DNA from: Clostridia bacterium UC5.1-1C12
GTDB lineage: Bacteria > Bacillota_I > Bacilli_A > Erysipelotrichales > Erysipelotrichaceae
DNA length: 64,000 nt
Assembly: GCA_001305055.1 (NCBI GenBank)
Contig: BBZX01000002.1
Location: 248,001-312,000, forward strand
Reading direction: 5' to 3'
The translations under genes were made by a program, and so were the position numbers. The notes under the pieces are model-generated. The model was not told the origin of the DNA. It saw only the letters and a program-made list of their open reading frames with translations, and did not search any database. This document shows positions 53,053 to 61,371 of this stretch, in pieces (within the stretch, counting starts at the first letter, position 1; each line of letters begins with the position of its first letter).

Positions 53053-53110
53053 TTTAGCATAAATTTTCTGAAAATAAAATATTTTGGCGTACTATGATAA
53101 TAATTTAGCA
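53053..53110. promoter_or_regulatory. direct repeat in the divergent araC/reductase spacer
   Basis: TTTAGCAT at 53053-53060 and again at 53103-53110, 50 bp apart (close to five helical turns), in the 95 bp between the two starts. Spacing and direct orientation suit AraC binding. Confidence 0.4.
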
Positions 53111-53139
53111 TGATAAAATATGGACAGGAGGGATTTAAG

Positions 53140-55046
53140 AATGAAAAAGTTATTGAAATTAGCTTTAAGCAGCATGATGATCTGCACAGTTCTTGCCGGC
53201 TGTTCTACTACACAGACACCGGTTCAAAGTGATTACACTTACGCAGATACGATTGCATGGGACGCACAGTATGATGTTGTTGTCGCAGGGTTTGGTGCCG
53301 CTGGTGCCGTAACAGCCAAGACAGCTGCTGAAGAAGGTGCTACTGTATTGATTGTAGAAAAGATGAGTGAAGGTGAATCTGGCGGTAACAGCAAATATGC
53401 CGGTCAGTTATTCGCAAATGGACATGGTGATGTTGAGAAACATTGAATTATTACAAACAGCTTGCCGGTGATACGGATGTACCGGAATCAATGCTGAGAG
53501 TAATTGCAACCGGTGTAGCGAATATGGCTGATACATTAGCTAATGATTTCGGCGCTGACAGATCACAGTTTATGTCTTGGACAGGGGTTCCTGTTATTGG
53601 CAATATGTCCCCTGAATATCCTGAATTTGAAGATTCAGATAATATATCATTGGATACGATTCATCAGGGTGTCAGCGACGGTGAATTATATCGTTTATTA
53701 AAGAAGAATGTAACAGATCGTTCTGATAAGATCGACGTATGGTTTGAAAGTCCGGCCGTTCAATTGATTCAGGATCCAGTATCAAAAACAATCATTGGTG
53801 TGAAAGTTGAACGTGACGGTAAAACAATGAATGTTCGCGCCAATAATGGTGTTGTATTATGTACCGGTGGTTTTGAAGATAATGCGGAAATGGTTGAAAC
53901 ATATTTAGGTTTAACTGATTATGCTGTTATCGGTGCATTATATAATACCGGTGATGGTTTGCGTATGGCTCAGGAAGTCGGCGCTGATTTATGGCATATG
54001 CATGTATATGAAGGCGGTTTTGGTTTAGGCGGTACTTCATTTAAAGTAAATGAAGGTGAACGTGCTTCTCAGGTAGCTGTTCTGACACTGAATGATTTTA
54101 ACCAAGGTTCACTGATTATGGTTGGTACTGACGGTGATCGTTATTTGAATGAATCAGAAATTGTACGTCACGGTCATGTTTATAACAACGGTGTTTGGGA
54201 AAACCCACAATACCCAACGAAATCATGGGTTGTTTATGACCAGGCTAAAGCTGACGAGATTGCAGCTAATGAAAGCATGCCTGAGCAATTCAGAGATCAG
54301 GTTGTGAGTGCGGCTACAATTGAAGAATTGGCAGGTTTGATCGGTGCCAAAGCGGACCAGCTGAAAGCTTCTATTGAAAATTTCTCTAATTATGCGTCAA
54401 CAGGTATTGATTTAGAACAAAACAGACCTGCGGATACAATGCGTGCTTTTGATGGTAAGGCTTATTATGCATTTGAAGTTCTGCCTGAGATTCTGAACAC
54501 TCAGGGCGGACCTAAACGGAATGAAAATGCTGAAATTCTTGATGTGAACGGCAATCCAATACCTCACTTATACAGTGCGGGTGAATTAGGTGGCATCACT
54601 TCTTCAATGTATCAGGGTGGTACAAATCTTGCAGAATGTATCACATTCGGGCAGATCGCCGGTAAGAACGCAGCGGCAGCAAAAGAAGCATTACCGGTTT
54701 ATACACCAGCTGCTAAGGTAGAATCAACACCTACTGGTTTAGGTGATGTTACAGATCTTAAGAAGGACGCTCCGGAAATCGAAACAGCAGATAATGAATA
54801 TATCGGCTCAGCAGAAGGTATGGGCGGCACATTGACAGTGAAGGTAACAATGGATGGTGACAAGATCGCCAAAGTTGAAATTGTCTCTCATTCAGAATCA
54901 GAAGGAATTAGCGATCCGGCAATTGAAGCTGTACCAAATGAAATTGTTGAAGCTCAGTCAACTGAAGTAGAAACAATTCTGGTGCAACCGTAACCAGTAA
55001 GGCAATTATTGCCGCGGTTGAAGATGCGTTAGCAAAAATTAAATAA
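53140..55046 (+). CDS. FAD/FMN-binding lipoprotein reductase, third copy, FMN domain C-terminal (two frameshifts)
   Basis: About 636 residues. Lipobox LAGC; FAD domain first (VVVAGFGAAGAVTAKTAAEEGATVLIVEK ... HLYSAGELGGITSSMYQGGTNLAECITFGQIAGKNAA), then a C-terminal FMN_bind domain (EYIGSAEGMGGTLTVKVTMDG). Two one-base corrections complete it: an A near 53442 (VEKTLNYYKQLAG) and a T near 54978 (VETISGATVTSKAIIAAVEDALAKIK), which restores the SGATVTS flavinylation site lost in the raw frame. The domain order is reversed relative to the copies at 6829 and 37306. GGACAGGAGGG suits ATG 53140. Surface reductase, acceptor unknown. Confidence 0.86.
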
Positions 55047-55055
55047 GTGAATTTA

Positions 55056-55080
55056 AACAGCCATAAAATAATGGCTGTTT
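55056..55080 (+). terminator. terminator after the third reductase
   Basis: AACAGCCAT, six-base loop, ATGGCTGTT (9-bp perfect stem), then TTGTCTTTAT. Confidence 0.78.
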
Positions 55081-55137
55081 GTCTTTATATTGGCAGAAAT
55101 TGGTATCGAAAAAATGATAAAAATTTAAAAAAAGTGC

Positions 55138-55166
55138 TTGCTAAAACAATATCCTTGTGGTATTAT
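55138..55166 (+). promoter_or_regulatory. promoter of the tRNA-Asn/tRNA-Glu pair
   Basis: TTGCTA (55138-55143), 17-bp spacer, TATTAT (55161-55166), followed 12 bp later by tRNA-Asn. Confidence 0.7.
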
Positions 55167-55178
55167 AATTAAGCACTT

Positions 55179-55254
55179 GCCTAAATAGCTCAGTAGGTAG
55201 AGCATTCGGCTGTTAACCGAACGGTCACAGGTTCGAGTCCTGTTTTAGGCGCCA
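55179..55254 (+). tRNA. tRNA-Asn (GTT)
   Basis: 76 nt with encoded CCA. Acceptor GCCTAAA/TTTAGGC, anticodon stem TTCGG/CCGAA, loop CTGTTAA with anticodon GTT, T-loop GTTCGAGTC. Confidence 0.95.
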
Positions 55255-55258
55255 TTTT

Positions 55259-55334
55259 GGCTCGTTGGAGAAACGGTTAACTCACTTGCCTTTCACGCAA
55301 GCATTCACGGGTTCGAATCCCGTACGAGTCACCA
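55259..55334 (+). tRNA. tRNA-Glu (TTC), second copy
   Basis: Identical for all 76 nt to 44365-44440 and in the same orientation; four bases after tRNA-Asn, so cotranscribed with it. Confidence 0.95.
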
Positions 55335-55433
55335 AGTGTAAAACAAATCCAAGGATGATATCCATGGATTTTTTTATTATATTATATTTACATTTGTCAG
55401 ATCTTAAAATCTGCTGTTATGTATCAAACGAGA

Positions 55434-55465
55434 AGTGTCTCATAAAGTATACTTTATGAGACACT
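55434..55465. repeat. 32-bp perfect palindrome
   Basis: AGTGTCTCATAAAGTA followed directly by its exact reverse complement. No spacer and no T tract beyond, so it resembles a dimer operator more than a terminator. It lies 100 bp after the tRNA pair and 337 bp before the GGDEF gene. The rest of the 55335-55801 gap is AT-rich, with no gene seen. Confidence 0.8.
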
Positions 55466-55551
55466 GTATTTAATCACATTATAAGGCTTTTTTTGATGTT
55501 TGTAAAACTAATTTTGCTGTTTTATTCTGCTTTTTAACCGGTTTTTTATGT

Positions 55552-55577
55552 GTCTTACAATGTATACTTTATGAGAC
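55552..55577. repeat. second, imperfect copy of the palindrome
   Basis: GTCTTACAATGTATACTTTATGAGAC: right half identical to the 55434 palindrome, left half with three changes. Its centre is 115 bp from the first, about eleven helical turns. Confidence 0.65.
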
Positions 55578-55801
55578 GGCAGGTAAAAATAGCAGCTTTG
55601 CTGGCATTTGCTTAAGGGCTGGCGTTGTTATATTTTTGATATGATAATTTTTTATCAAGGCTGTGTTTTAAATCCTGAATAGGGTTGACTTTTTAAGGTT
55701 TAACAACTATGATTTGCGTATCGATAGAACTTAAATAATTATAACTATTTACATGTTTTGATTGCTGCGCAGGATATGTAAATAAGAAAGGGTGAGCACC
55801 A

Positions 55802-57934
55802 TTGGCTAAGGAAGCTGAATATGAACAACTGATAGTAAAGCATCTGGATAATATCGTTTATGTTTCTGATCCTGTTACTTATGAATTGCTTTATCTTAAT
55901 GAGAAGGGGAAAAAGGCATTTCAAATTGAAGATAATAAATATCAAGGTCAGAAATGTTATAAACTGCTTCAAGGCAAAGACTCACCGTGTGAATTCTGCA
56001 CGAATCATTTGCTGAATAAGCAAAGCTTTTACCAATGGACACATTTTAATGTGCCGCTTAACCGTTACTTTATGATGAATGATAAGCTGATTGAAATTGA
56101 ATCAGGTCATGCAGTCCGTCTGGAAATTGCTGTTGATATTACCGAAAGTGAAAAGCGTGCTCAGGATCTCGAACAACGGCTGACAACAGAAGAAACCTTG
56201 CTTAAATGTGTACAGACGCTCTCGGCTTATAATGATCAGCAGGCAGCAATCAATGAGCTTCTGAACATTGTGGCAGCCTATTATCAGGGACAGCGAGTCT
56301 ATATCTTTGAAATTAATTACGATAACGATACAATTTCCAATACTTATGAATGGTGCGCTGAAGGTGTCAGTGAGGAAATTCAGAACTTGAAGGATATGCC
56401 TGTCGATACCATCAGCCGCTGGCTAACTAAGTTTGAAAAATTTAATGAATTTTATATTACCTCAGTAAATGAAACATTAAACAAAGACAGTGAAGAATAC
56501 CGCATTCTTGCGGCTCAGGGAATCAAAAGTCTGATAGCTGCACCGTTAATTGAAAATGATGTGATTATCGGTTTCATCGGTGTGGATGATCCGATTGCCA
56601 ATATGAATAATCTGCATCTTCTGAAATCGATCACTTATTATATTATTAATGATATTCAAAAGCGTAAAATGCTGGTGAAGTTAGAGTACATGAGTTACGT
56701 AGACTTATTGACAGGGGTCTATAACCGCAACCGTTATATCTCAGATCTTGAAAGTATAAAGCTTGAAAATCATCCGTACAGCGGTGTACTCTATCTTGAT
56801 ATCAACGGTCTGAAAAGAATTAATGATAGTTTTGGTCACCGCTATGGTGACTATATTATCAAAAAAGCGGCTGATATATTATGCGGTGTTTTTAGTGAGC
56901 CAATTTATCGGATCGGCGGTGACGAGTTTGTGGTGATCTGCCTTGATCTTGATGAAGATGCTTTTAATCAGCGTATCGCATTGCTTCGTAAGCGTCTTAG
57001 CGAAGATAGTGAACTTGATGCTTCCATCGGTTCTACTTGGCAGCAGGATACGATGAAAATGGATTCCCTGGTCAATCATGCCGATGATTTAATGTATGCG
57101 GAAAAGCAAAATTACCACGATCAGCATCCGAATGCAAACGATGATCATGCTGATGCTGTTGCGAGGGTAATCAGTGAAATCAATAATGAACGGTTTGCGG
57201 TTTTTCTCCAGCCAAGGATTTGGTTAAACAGCCATGAGCTTGCCGGGGCACAGGCATTGATTCGCCGGCAGTTACAGGATGGCAGCTTTATATGGTATGA
57301 TCATTTCAAATCTGAATTTGAAAATAAAGGTGTGATTCGCTTCATTGATTTTTATGCACTGGAAACGATATGCAAAGCATTAAGCAGTTGGGGAAAACTC
57401 GGTGAAAAGAAAATCAAAATTTCAATCAAGCTGTCGCAGACAACACTTTTGGAACCTAACATTGTTGAGTCCATCCAGCGGGTGCTGAAACTGCATGAAG
57501 TCCATCCAAGACAACTTTGTTTTGAAATCGATGAAGCTGTTTCAAAGCTTCATACGAATGAACTTAAAGCTGTTGTCGATCGGTTTTTAGCCAGCGGATT
57601 TGCTGTTTCTTTAAATGCGCATGTGCTGAATGATTTCGCACTGACGAATGAAATTGCGCTTAATGAAATTAGATTTGATGAGGCTTGTATCAAAATGCTG
57701 ATGAGCGATACTGAATGTGAAAATCATATCCGCCAAATCATCAATATGTGCAGTGATGCTAAGCATCCGCAAAGCGCGGCTTTAGGCATCAGCTCTCAGG
57801 AGCAGTATGAAAGGTTAAAAGCTTGTGGCTTTGATATTGGACATGGAAGTTATTTTTCCTTGCCGCTGCTGATTTCACAATTTGAAACCAGCTGTCTGCA
57901 TTTAAAAAGCAGCTTGTTAAAGTATAAAAAATAA
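55802..57934 (+). CDS. PAS-GAF-GGDEF-degenerate EAL signalling protein
   Basis: 710 residues, intact. PAS domain (about 1-110, IVYVSDPVTYELLYLNEKGKKAF ... KCYKLLQGKDSPCEFC, with cysteines that may hold a ligand), coiled linker, GAF domain (about 150-285), then a GGDEF domain with YLDINGLKRINDSFGHRYGD and the intact active site IYRIGGDEFVVI. The last 220 residues are EAL-like but lack the catalytic residues: the EAL motif reads GAQALIRR and the DDFG loop reads LNDFAL. So it should make cyclic di-GMP but not degrade it. TTG 55802 follows GAAAGGGTGAG; no better start is seen. No membrane segments. Two palindromes lie upstream. Confidence 0.87.
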   Translation: MAKEAEYEQLIVKHLDNIVYVSDPVTYELLYLNEKGKKAFQIEDNKYQGQKCYKLLQGKDSPCEFCTNHLLNKQSFYQWTHFNVPLNRYFMMNDKLIEIESGHAVRLEIAVDITESEKRAQDLEQRLTTEETLLKCVQTLSAYNDQQAAINELLNIVAAYYQGQRVYIFEINYDNDTISNTYEWCAEGVSEEIQNLKDMPVDTISRWLTKFEKFNEFYITSVNETLNKDSEEYRILAAQGIKSLIAAPLIENDVIIGFIGVDDPIANMNNLHLLKSITYYIINDIQKRKMLVKLEYMSYVDLLTGVYNRNRYISDLESIKLENHPYSGVLYLDINGLKRINDSFGHRYGDYIIKKAADILCGVFSEPIYRIGGDEFVVICLDLDEDAFNQRIALLRKRLSEDSELDASIGSTWQQDTMKMDSLVNHADDLMYAEKQNYHDQHPNANDDHADAVARVISEINNERFAVFLQPRIWLNSHELAGAQALIRRQLQDGSFIWYDHFKSEFENKGVIRFIDFYALETICKALSSWGKLGEKKIKISIKLSQTTLLEPNIVESIQRVLKLHEVHPRQLCFEIDEAVSKLHTNELKAVVDRFLASGFAVSLNAHVLNDFALTNEIALNEIRFDEACIKMLMSDTECENHIRQIINMCSDAKHPQSAALGISSQEQYERLKACGFDIGHGSYFSLPLLISQFETSCLHLKSSLLKYKK

Positions 57935-57954
57935 ACGCGAATAACGACTGAAAT

Positions 57955-57976
57955 AGATGCCTAATGCATCTTTTTT
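57955..57976 (+). terminator. terminator after the GGDEF gene
   Basis: AGATGC, loop CTAAT, GCATCT, then TTTTTC. Short but well placed. Confidence 0.75.
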
Positions 57977-57995
57977 CTTGCTCTTTAAGCCAGTG

Positions 57996-58057
57996 ATGAC
58001 AGTGAAATGACCGTTTATTGAAAGCGGTTGAAAATGCATAATCGTTCATGCTTAAAT
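57996..58057 (+). promoter_or_regulatory. LytTR-type site and promoter of the EamA gene
   Basis: ATGACAGTGAAA (57996-58007), then CCGTTTATTGAAAGCGGTTG ending at 58030, and a -10-like TTAAAT at 58052-58057. The same arrangement occurs at 61234-61295. ACAGTGAAA and AGCGGTTGA could be the two half-sites expected for a LytTR regulator. Confidence 0.6.
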
Positions 58058-58152
58058 AATCATGAAGTTAACATGGATCTGCTGCTTCAGCCTAAAGCCA
58101 GCGCTCTGTGAAGAATTACACAAGGTCAGAAACTAAGAAAGAGAGAGTAAAA

Positions 58153-59082
58153 ATGGACAAGAAAAAGGGAATATTTTACACGATTGTTTCAGCAACTGCT
58201 TTTGGTTTAACACCGCTGCTTTGCGCCAGCGCCAATAAGCTGGGAGCAACACCGGAAACACTGGTATTTTTAAGAAATCTATTCGTTATACCGGTTTTAT
58301 TTATTGTCTGCAAGGCACAGAAAATTGATTTGAAAATGGGCGGTACGGATTTAAAGCATGCATTCATTGTCGGAGTATTTGGTATGACAGCGACCGCGCT
58401 GCTGCTGTATAACGCATATCTGTATCTGCCGGTAGGAACAGTAACCACCCTGCACTTCTTATATCCGGTATTCGTAGCGTTGATCGGTTTAATTGTATTT
58501 AAAGAAAAAATCTCAAAGGTAAAGGGATTTGTGCTGCTGATTGCCACCTGCGGCATCTTCTTCTTCCTTGAATCGATGGAAGGAAGCAATGCTTTATTAG
58601 GAATCGTATTATCGGTATTATCGGGTGGTACGTATGCTTTCTACATGAGTGGTATTGAAATCTTCAAGCTAAATAAAATCAATTCCTATAAGCTGACATT
58701 ATATCTGGCAATCTTCTCAGCCATTGTTATGCTTGGATACAGTCTTATTACCGGTAAATTATCTTTATCACAGATGGCACCGATGGCTTATGTTTATGCG
58801 TTTATAATCGGTATCGGAACTTCTTTCCTGGCGGTTTACACTTTACAGCTGGGAATCAAATATCTGGGTGCTTCGACAGCTGCCATTTTCTGTATGTTTG
58901 AACCGGTAACCGCGGTAGTCGGTGAATTGATTGTCTTCGGTACCCCATTGACACCGATGAAAATCATGGGCTGTATCGTCATTCTCGGGTCTGTGACACT
59001 GTTGACTGTCCTCGATAAGAAGGCAGAGGCAAAGGAAGCTAAAGTGGCGCTGGAAGCGCAAGCTGAGGCAGGTAAAGCATAA
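58153..59082 (+). CDS. EamA/DMT-family transporter
   Basis: 309 residues, intact, ten membrane segments in two EamA repeats. Blocks: TIVSATAFGLTPLLCASANKLG, TTLHFLYPVFVALIGLIVFKEKIS (end of repeat 1) and STAAIFCMFEPVTAVVGELIVFGTPLTPMKIMG (end of repeat 2). AAGAGAGAG precedes ATG 58153; the extra N-terminal residues from 58108 lie upstream of this ribosome site. It exports or imports a small metabolite. It shares a promoter motif with the amidohydrolase at 61372 and lies beside the two-component system, so the three probably form one regulon. Confidence 0.87.
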   Translation: MDKKKGIFYTIVSATAFGLTPLLCASANKLGATPETLVFLRNLFVIPVLFIVCKAQKIDLKMGGTDLKHAFIVGVFGMTATALLLYNAYLYLPVGTVTTLHFLYPVFVALIGLIVFKEKISKVKGFVLLIATCGIFFFLESMEGSNALLGIVLSVLSGGTYAFYMSGIEIFKLNKINSYKLTLYLAIFSAIVMLGYSLITGKLSLSQMAPMAYVYAFIIGIGTSFLAVYTLQLGIKYLGASTAAIFCMFEPVTAVVGELIVFGTPLTPMKIMGCIVILGSVTLLTVLDKKAEAKEAKVALEAQAEAGKA

Positions 59083-59133
59083 ATCTTGAAGAAGAATTAT
59101 GTTTAGCCGCTCTGCCGATATCAAATAAATTAA

Positions 59134-59167
59134 AAAGCATTCGTTCGTGATGGGCGAATGCTTTATT
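59134..59167. terminator. convergent terminator EamA / histidine kinase
   Basis: AAAGCATTCG (59134-59143) and CGAATGCTTT (59155-59164), a 10-bp perfect stem. The kinase stop codon lies in the 3' arm. Confidence 0.82.
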
Positions 59168-60444
59168 GAATTAAAGGAATCATAATGCTGACTGTGAAAG
59201 TTGTATCATCGTGCTCAACATTCTGTGTGCCGTTATATTTAGTTACTACATGCTGGACATTCTTTAATCCGAGGCCGTGTTCATGACTGTCTTTTTTGTT
59301 GTCAGATAGACGGCATGACTGGAAATAATCTCACCATTATAATGATTCTTTACACTGATAAACAGATTTCCTTTATAAATATGAATATGGGATTCAATCA
59401 TTCGATTGCTTTCCAGCTTCAGGCTTGCTTCAATCGCATTATCCAACAGATTGGAAAGAATCACAGATAAGTCAACGCTGTCAATATTCAAATGCGGCGG
59501 TACAACAATGTTATTATGACAGACGATCTGATTGGCCTTGGCAAGGGAGGCTTTAGCGTTGTAAATTACATCAATGACAGAATTGCCGGTATTAATGACC
59601 GCTTCCACACGATTTAATTTCTTGCTGATTGACTCCAAGTAACTCTTCGCTTCATCAATTTCATGACTCTCAAGCATCCCGTAGACACTGTCTAAATGAT
59701 TGATCATATCATGCTTATAACGTGACATATTATGGTTATACTGCTCGATATCCTTGTAATAAACACTCTGCATCTGAAGCCGCTCATGCATCAAATTGCT
59801 CTGCATCAGATGGGTGTTGGAGTAAATGATCTGATCGATAATAAAAAAGAGCAGAAAGGTGTAGCAGAACAGCAGCATGGTAATGTTAAAATACAGATTG
59901 ACCGGCTGAAGATTTTCCAATAAATGCATCGACACATAAAGAATCGTCAGCGGCAGGATAAAAATCAGAATATTTACGAGTATTTTAACCGCGTTGTTGC
60001 TGATCTTACGCAGGGCGATGATCAAGGTAATGACCAAGGCCATGATGATGCAGGCCATTAACTGTGTCGGCAGATTTAATACATAAGTGAACGGATTATC
60101 AGCCATCGCATAATCTGTCAGAGCCGTAAAAATAATTGCCGAAAGCAGCTTCGATGCATAGTTCAAAGTCACAAACATACTCGATGCGATCAGCTTGATG
60201 CGTATTTCATTAAAAATAAAACAACAATGAAATAACTAAAGGTAAAAAGCACATAATAGGTACTCGTTGAAAAGAATGGAAAGTCAATCAGATAGGTGAT
60301 ACATTGAAAGACAAAATAGAGAACATATGCCACTGTCCGCTCATGCTTCAATTCATCAATTTTAGTCAGCAGGTTATTTAAAAAATAGACAATCAGAAAC
60401 GTTTCACACGTTGCCAGAAATAACTTAAACAATAACTCAATCAT
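59163..60444 (-). CDS. AgrC/GHKL-type sensor histidine kinase (two frameshifts)
   Basis: About 427 residues. ATG 60444 overlaps the response-regulator stop (ATGA). The N-terminal half has about six membrane segments, broken near 60185 by one frame change. The dimerisation helix NHNMSRYKHDMINHLDSVYGML holds the phosphorylated His; the N box is VILSNLLDNAIEAS. The G box appears only after adding one base near 59290: KKDSHEHGLGLKNVQHVVTKYNG to the stop at 59163-59165. This is the AgrC-like GHKL class. No AgrB/AgrD peptide genes are near, so the signal may be a small molecule handled by the flanking genes. Confidence 0.85.
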
Positions 60445-61148
60445 ACATGCTCCTGAATATATTTCACCAGCTGTTCATGTGTTTCTTTAGAGCGGTGCTT
60501 GCTTAATAATATTTGTTCGCCATTATCCAAGGTGATCGTATCCTTAAAAATATTCTGCACATAACGAAGATTTACAAGAAAGCTTTTATGAACGCGGATA
60601 AAATGCTGATGCCTCAGTGATTCTTCAAACTTACTGATTTTCCCAACCATCGTATAATTTTTATCTTTCGTATGAATTTGAATTGTCCTAAGCATTGACT
60701 CAATATAATAAATATCACTCAGTCTGATTCTCGTCAGTCCGGATGCATTGCTGATAGTCATATAATCATTATTCTTAGCATAAGCCAACGCCAATATCTT
60801 CTTCAAATCACGCAGGAAGCAAACCTCATCAAGCGGTTTGAGATAATAGCGGGCGGCATTGACTTCGTAGCCGGCCAAGGCAAACTCCGGAGTCGCTGTG
60901 ATAAAGATCAGCGGTGTATCCGGATGTGTTTCCCGCAGCTTTTGCGCGATATCGATCCCATTGTCTTTATTCATTAAGATATCAAGCAGAAAACAGTCAA
61001 AAATCATACCCTGTTCAATTGCCTGAATACACTCATTCGGATCAGTATATTCATGGATTTCATATTCGATCAATGAAATCTTTTCAACTATTGTCTTAAT
61101 CTGTTTTAGTTCTGATGCATTGTCATCGCAGATAGCAATATGAATCAT
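60441..61148 (-). CDS. LytTR-family response regulator
   Basis: 235 residues, intact. Receiver: HIAICDDNASEL (acidic pocket), CFLLDILMNKDNGI (phospho-Asp), PLIFITATPEFA and YYLKPLDE (Lys). LytTR DNA-binding domain: ISNASGLTRIRLSDIYYIESMLRTIQIHT ... HFIRVHKSFLVNLRYVQNI. ATG 61148 follows AAGGGGGTTCTT; an upstream in-frame extension lacks a ribosome site. It activates genes with paired LytTR half-sites; the repeated motif at 57996 and 61234 is the obvious target. Confidence 0.9.
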   Translation of the reverse strand: MIHIAICDDNASELKQIKTIVEKISLIEYEIHEYTDPNECIQAIEQGMIFDCFLLDILMNKDNGIDIAQKLRETHPDTPLIFITATPEFALAGYEVNAARYYLKPLDEVCFLRDLKKILALAYAKNNDYMTISNASGLTRIRLSDIYYIESMLRTIQIHTKDKNYTMVGKISKFEESLRHQHFIRVHKSFLVNLRYVQNIFKDTITLDNGEQILLSKHRSKETHEQLVKYIQEHV

Positions 61149-61233
61149 AAGAACCCCCTTTTTTTCTACACCTATAGCGTACACTAAAGGATTTAAAACT
61201 TCAATCATTTAAAGTTTGATGCATTGACCAATT

Positions 61234-61295
61234 ATGACAGTGAAAATCCCATTTGTTGAAACAGGGTTGTCAAGGCTTAGATTTCATAGTTAAAT
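61234..61295 (+). promoter_or_regulatory. LytTR-type site and promoter of the amidohydrolase gene
   Basis: ATGACAGTGAAA (61234-61245), then CCATTTGTTGAAACAGGGTTG ending at 61269, and TTAAAT (61290-61295) 20 bp later. It matches the EamA upstream region in sequence and layout; the -10 distance differs by one base. Confidence 0.62.
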
Positions 61296-61309
61296 AGGGT
61301 CATGAACAG

Positions 61310-61323
61310 TGAAAGCGCTGTCA
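61310..61323 (+). promoter_or_regulatory. CcpA cre site
   Basis: TGAAAGCGCTGTCA fits the consensus TGWAANCGNTNWCA at all 14 positions. It begins 14 bp after the -10, where bound CcpA would block transcription. This implies carbon catabolite repression of the amidohydrolase. Confidence 0.75.
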
Positions 61324-61371
61324 CGAAAGCCTTGTAAATCAGGCTTAAAAGAGAAAAGGAGAAAGAATACT

